Shown piece after piece: positions 12,923 through 13,464 of a DNA stretch of 13,464 bases. The stretch comes from J054 sp051008735 (GTDB taxonomy: Bacteria > Pseudomonadota > Gammaproteobacteria > Steroidobacterales > GCA-2729495), in assembly GCA_051008735.1 (NCBI GenBank), contig JBPCXH010000113.1, forward strand, positions 1-13,464, in the 5' to 3' direction. Position 1 is the first letter of the stretch, and the number at the start of each line of letters is the position of its first letter. The notes under the pieces were generated by a model that was not told where the DNA came from, did no database searches, and worked only from the letters and a program-made list of their open reading frames with translations. The translations under genes and the position numbers were made by a program.

Positions 12923-13464
12923 TTGCTGCTGGCAGCTATTGCGCTAAGCGCCTGGGGAGCAGCTCCGTTAGCCGCTGCCTGTCTGGCATTGGTTGAATTC
13001 ATTACCTTTTACGACAACGCCGTCGTTAGCCTGGGTAATCGGCTCGGGATCTCTCCTCGTACAAAAAACTTGAATCGCCGACGTTTTCTGCTCCACGCCG
13101 TGTGTATTTCCCTGCTCGTACCAACGTATGCCGGCATGGGTCAGCTACTCGGTATTGCGGCCTTGTCTACCCTGGCATTCAATACCGGAGTAGTAATCGT
13201 CACTGCAGTCATTGCAGGCCTGGGTTACTTCGCAACTTATCGACCCTTGCGGTTATTGATGCCCGTGAACTACTACGGCTGCCTGCGCTATGCCCAGTCC
13301 GTTACTACACACAGTCGTCATGACGACTATCAATACAGCGAAGCCGAGCTGGCACAAAAAGCCTTTCCGCCACTGGCATCCATCGTCACGGTGCTGGTTG
13401 GGCTGGCCTTGTCCGTCTGGATGGGACTGGCGACTGATTTCTGGATTCCGGCGCTGGTGACAGC
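12923..13464 (+). CDS. Integral membrane protein of unknown function (3' end outside window)
   Basis: Frame 2 is open from the stop at 12830-12832 to the end of the window. It encodes hydrophobic spans LLAAIALSAWGAAPLAAACLALV, FLLHAVCISLLVPTYAGMGQLL, an alanine/valine-rich span ending GLGYFA, and ASIVTVLVGLALSVWMGLA. Between them are a charged loop (GISPRTKNLNRRR) and the hydrophilic stretch SRHDDYQYSEAELAQK. The YDNAVVSLGNRLG and LNRRRFLLHA pattern recalls an unnamed group of small bacterial membrane proteins, from memory only. The coordinates use TTG 12923, the first standard start codon in frame. It lacks a ribosome site, and the hydrophobic reading extends further upstream (RIFGPVVFPLFAAIH), so the true start is uncertain. 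Coding is supported by the long open frame and consistent membrane-protein pattern. Confidence 0.65.
   Translation, partial: MLLAAIALSAWGAAPLAAACLALVEFITFYDNAVVSLGNRLGISPRTKNLNRRRFLLHAVCISLLVPTYAGMGQLLGIAALSTLAFNTGVVIVTAVIAGLGYFATYRPLRLLMPVNYYGCLRYAQSVTTHSRHDDYQYSEAELAQKAFPPLASIVTVLVGLALSVWMGLATDFWIPALVT

Noticed and set aside
1..13464. CRISPR arrays, tRNA/rRNA genes, insertion sequences, toxin-antitoxin or defence systems
   Set aside because: No regularly spaced repeats, transposase motifs, terminal repeats or recognisable defence domains were seen in the translations or between genes.

Overview
The window looks like ordinary chromosome from a free-living proteobacterium, probably a gammaproteobacterium. 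It is GC-rich (roughly 60% by eye), tightly packed, and holds a DsbA, a type II beta-carbonic anhydrase resembling E. coli Can, and a UspE-like tandem universal stress protein. FixL/FixJ are best known from alphaproteobacteria, but a soluble FixL next to Usp and DksA-like genes also fits respiratory or denitrifying beta/gammaproteobacteria. I see no rRNA, tRNA, CRISPR array, transposase or phage gene.

Layout. Positions 1-513 hold the 3' part of a plus-strand dsbA. Positions 542-1892 (minus) form a molybdenum-cofactor block: a MocA-type nucleotidyltransferase, moaD and moaE, with moaD and moaE overlapping by 4 bases. Positions 2060-5239 (plus) form a regulatory block: tandem Usp, haem-PAS kinase FixL, response regulator FixJ, and a short DksA/TraR zinc-finger protein. 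Positions 5245-12241 (minus) are a long run of fourteen closely spaced genes. From its 5' end these are: three unrecognised small proteins (two soluble, one membrane), a secreted Sel1-repeat protein, carbonic anhydrase, a DUF456 membrane protein, a helical hypothetical, an ABM-domain protein, a SelW-like CxxC protein, an alpha/beta hydrolase, a hypothetical, a four-helix membrane protein, a large uncharacterised protein (probably the DUF6687 family) and a VOC protein. Positions 12242-12522 are a divergent control region with a CRP-type palindrome. A 72-residue orphan gene follows (12523-12741) with a textbook terminator. The window ends inside a membrane protein gene with an unclear start.

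How the genes may work together. The clearest unit is Usp-FixL-FixJ-DksA-like. All recognised catalytic and ligand residues of FixL and FixJ are intact, including the presumed haem histidine and the oxygen-contacting arginine. It therefore reads as a working oxygen-sensing two-component system, coupled by position to a stress protein and to a putative RNA-polymerase modulator. MocA beside moaDE suggests that the organism makes a cytidylylated cofactor for xanthine-oxidase-family molybdoenzymes, none of which is in view. The long minus-strand run has many 1-17 base overlaps and short gaps, so several genes are probably co-transcribed, but their functions do not add up to one recognisable pathway.

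I found no convincing new defence, mobile or biosynthetic system. The most promising leads are the FixLJ/Usp/DksA-like block, the large DUF protein with a DHH-like HFDEDG motif, and the 72-residue orphan gene under a CRP-like site.
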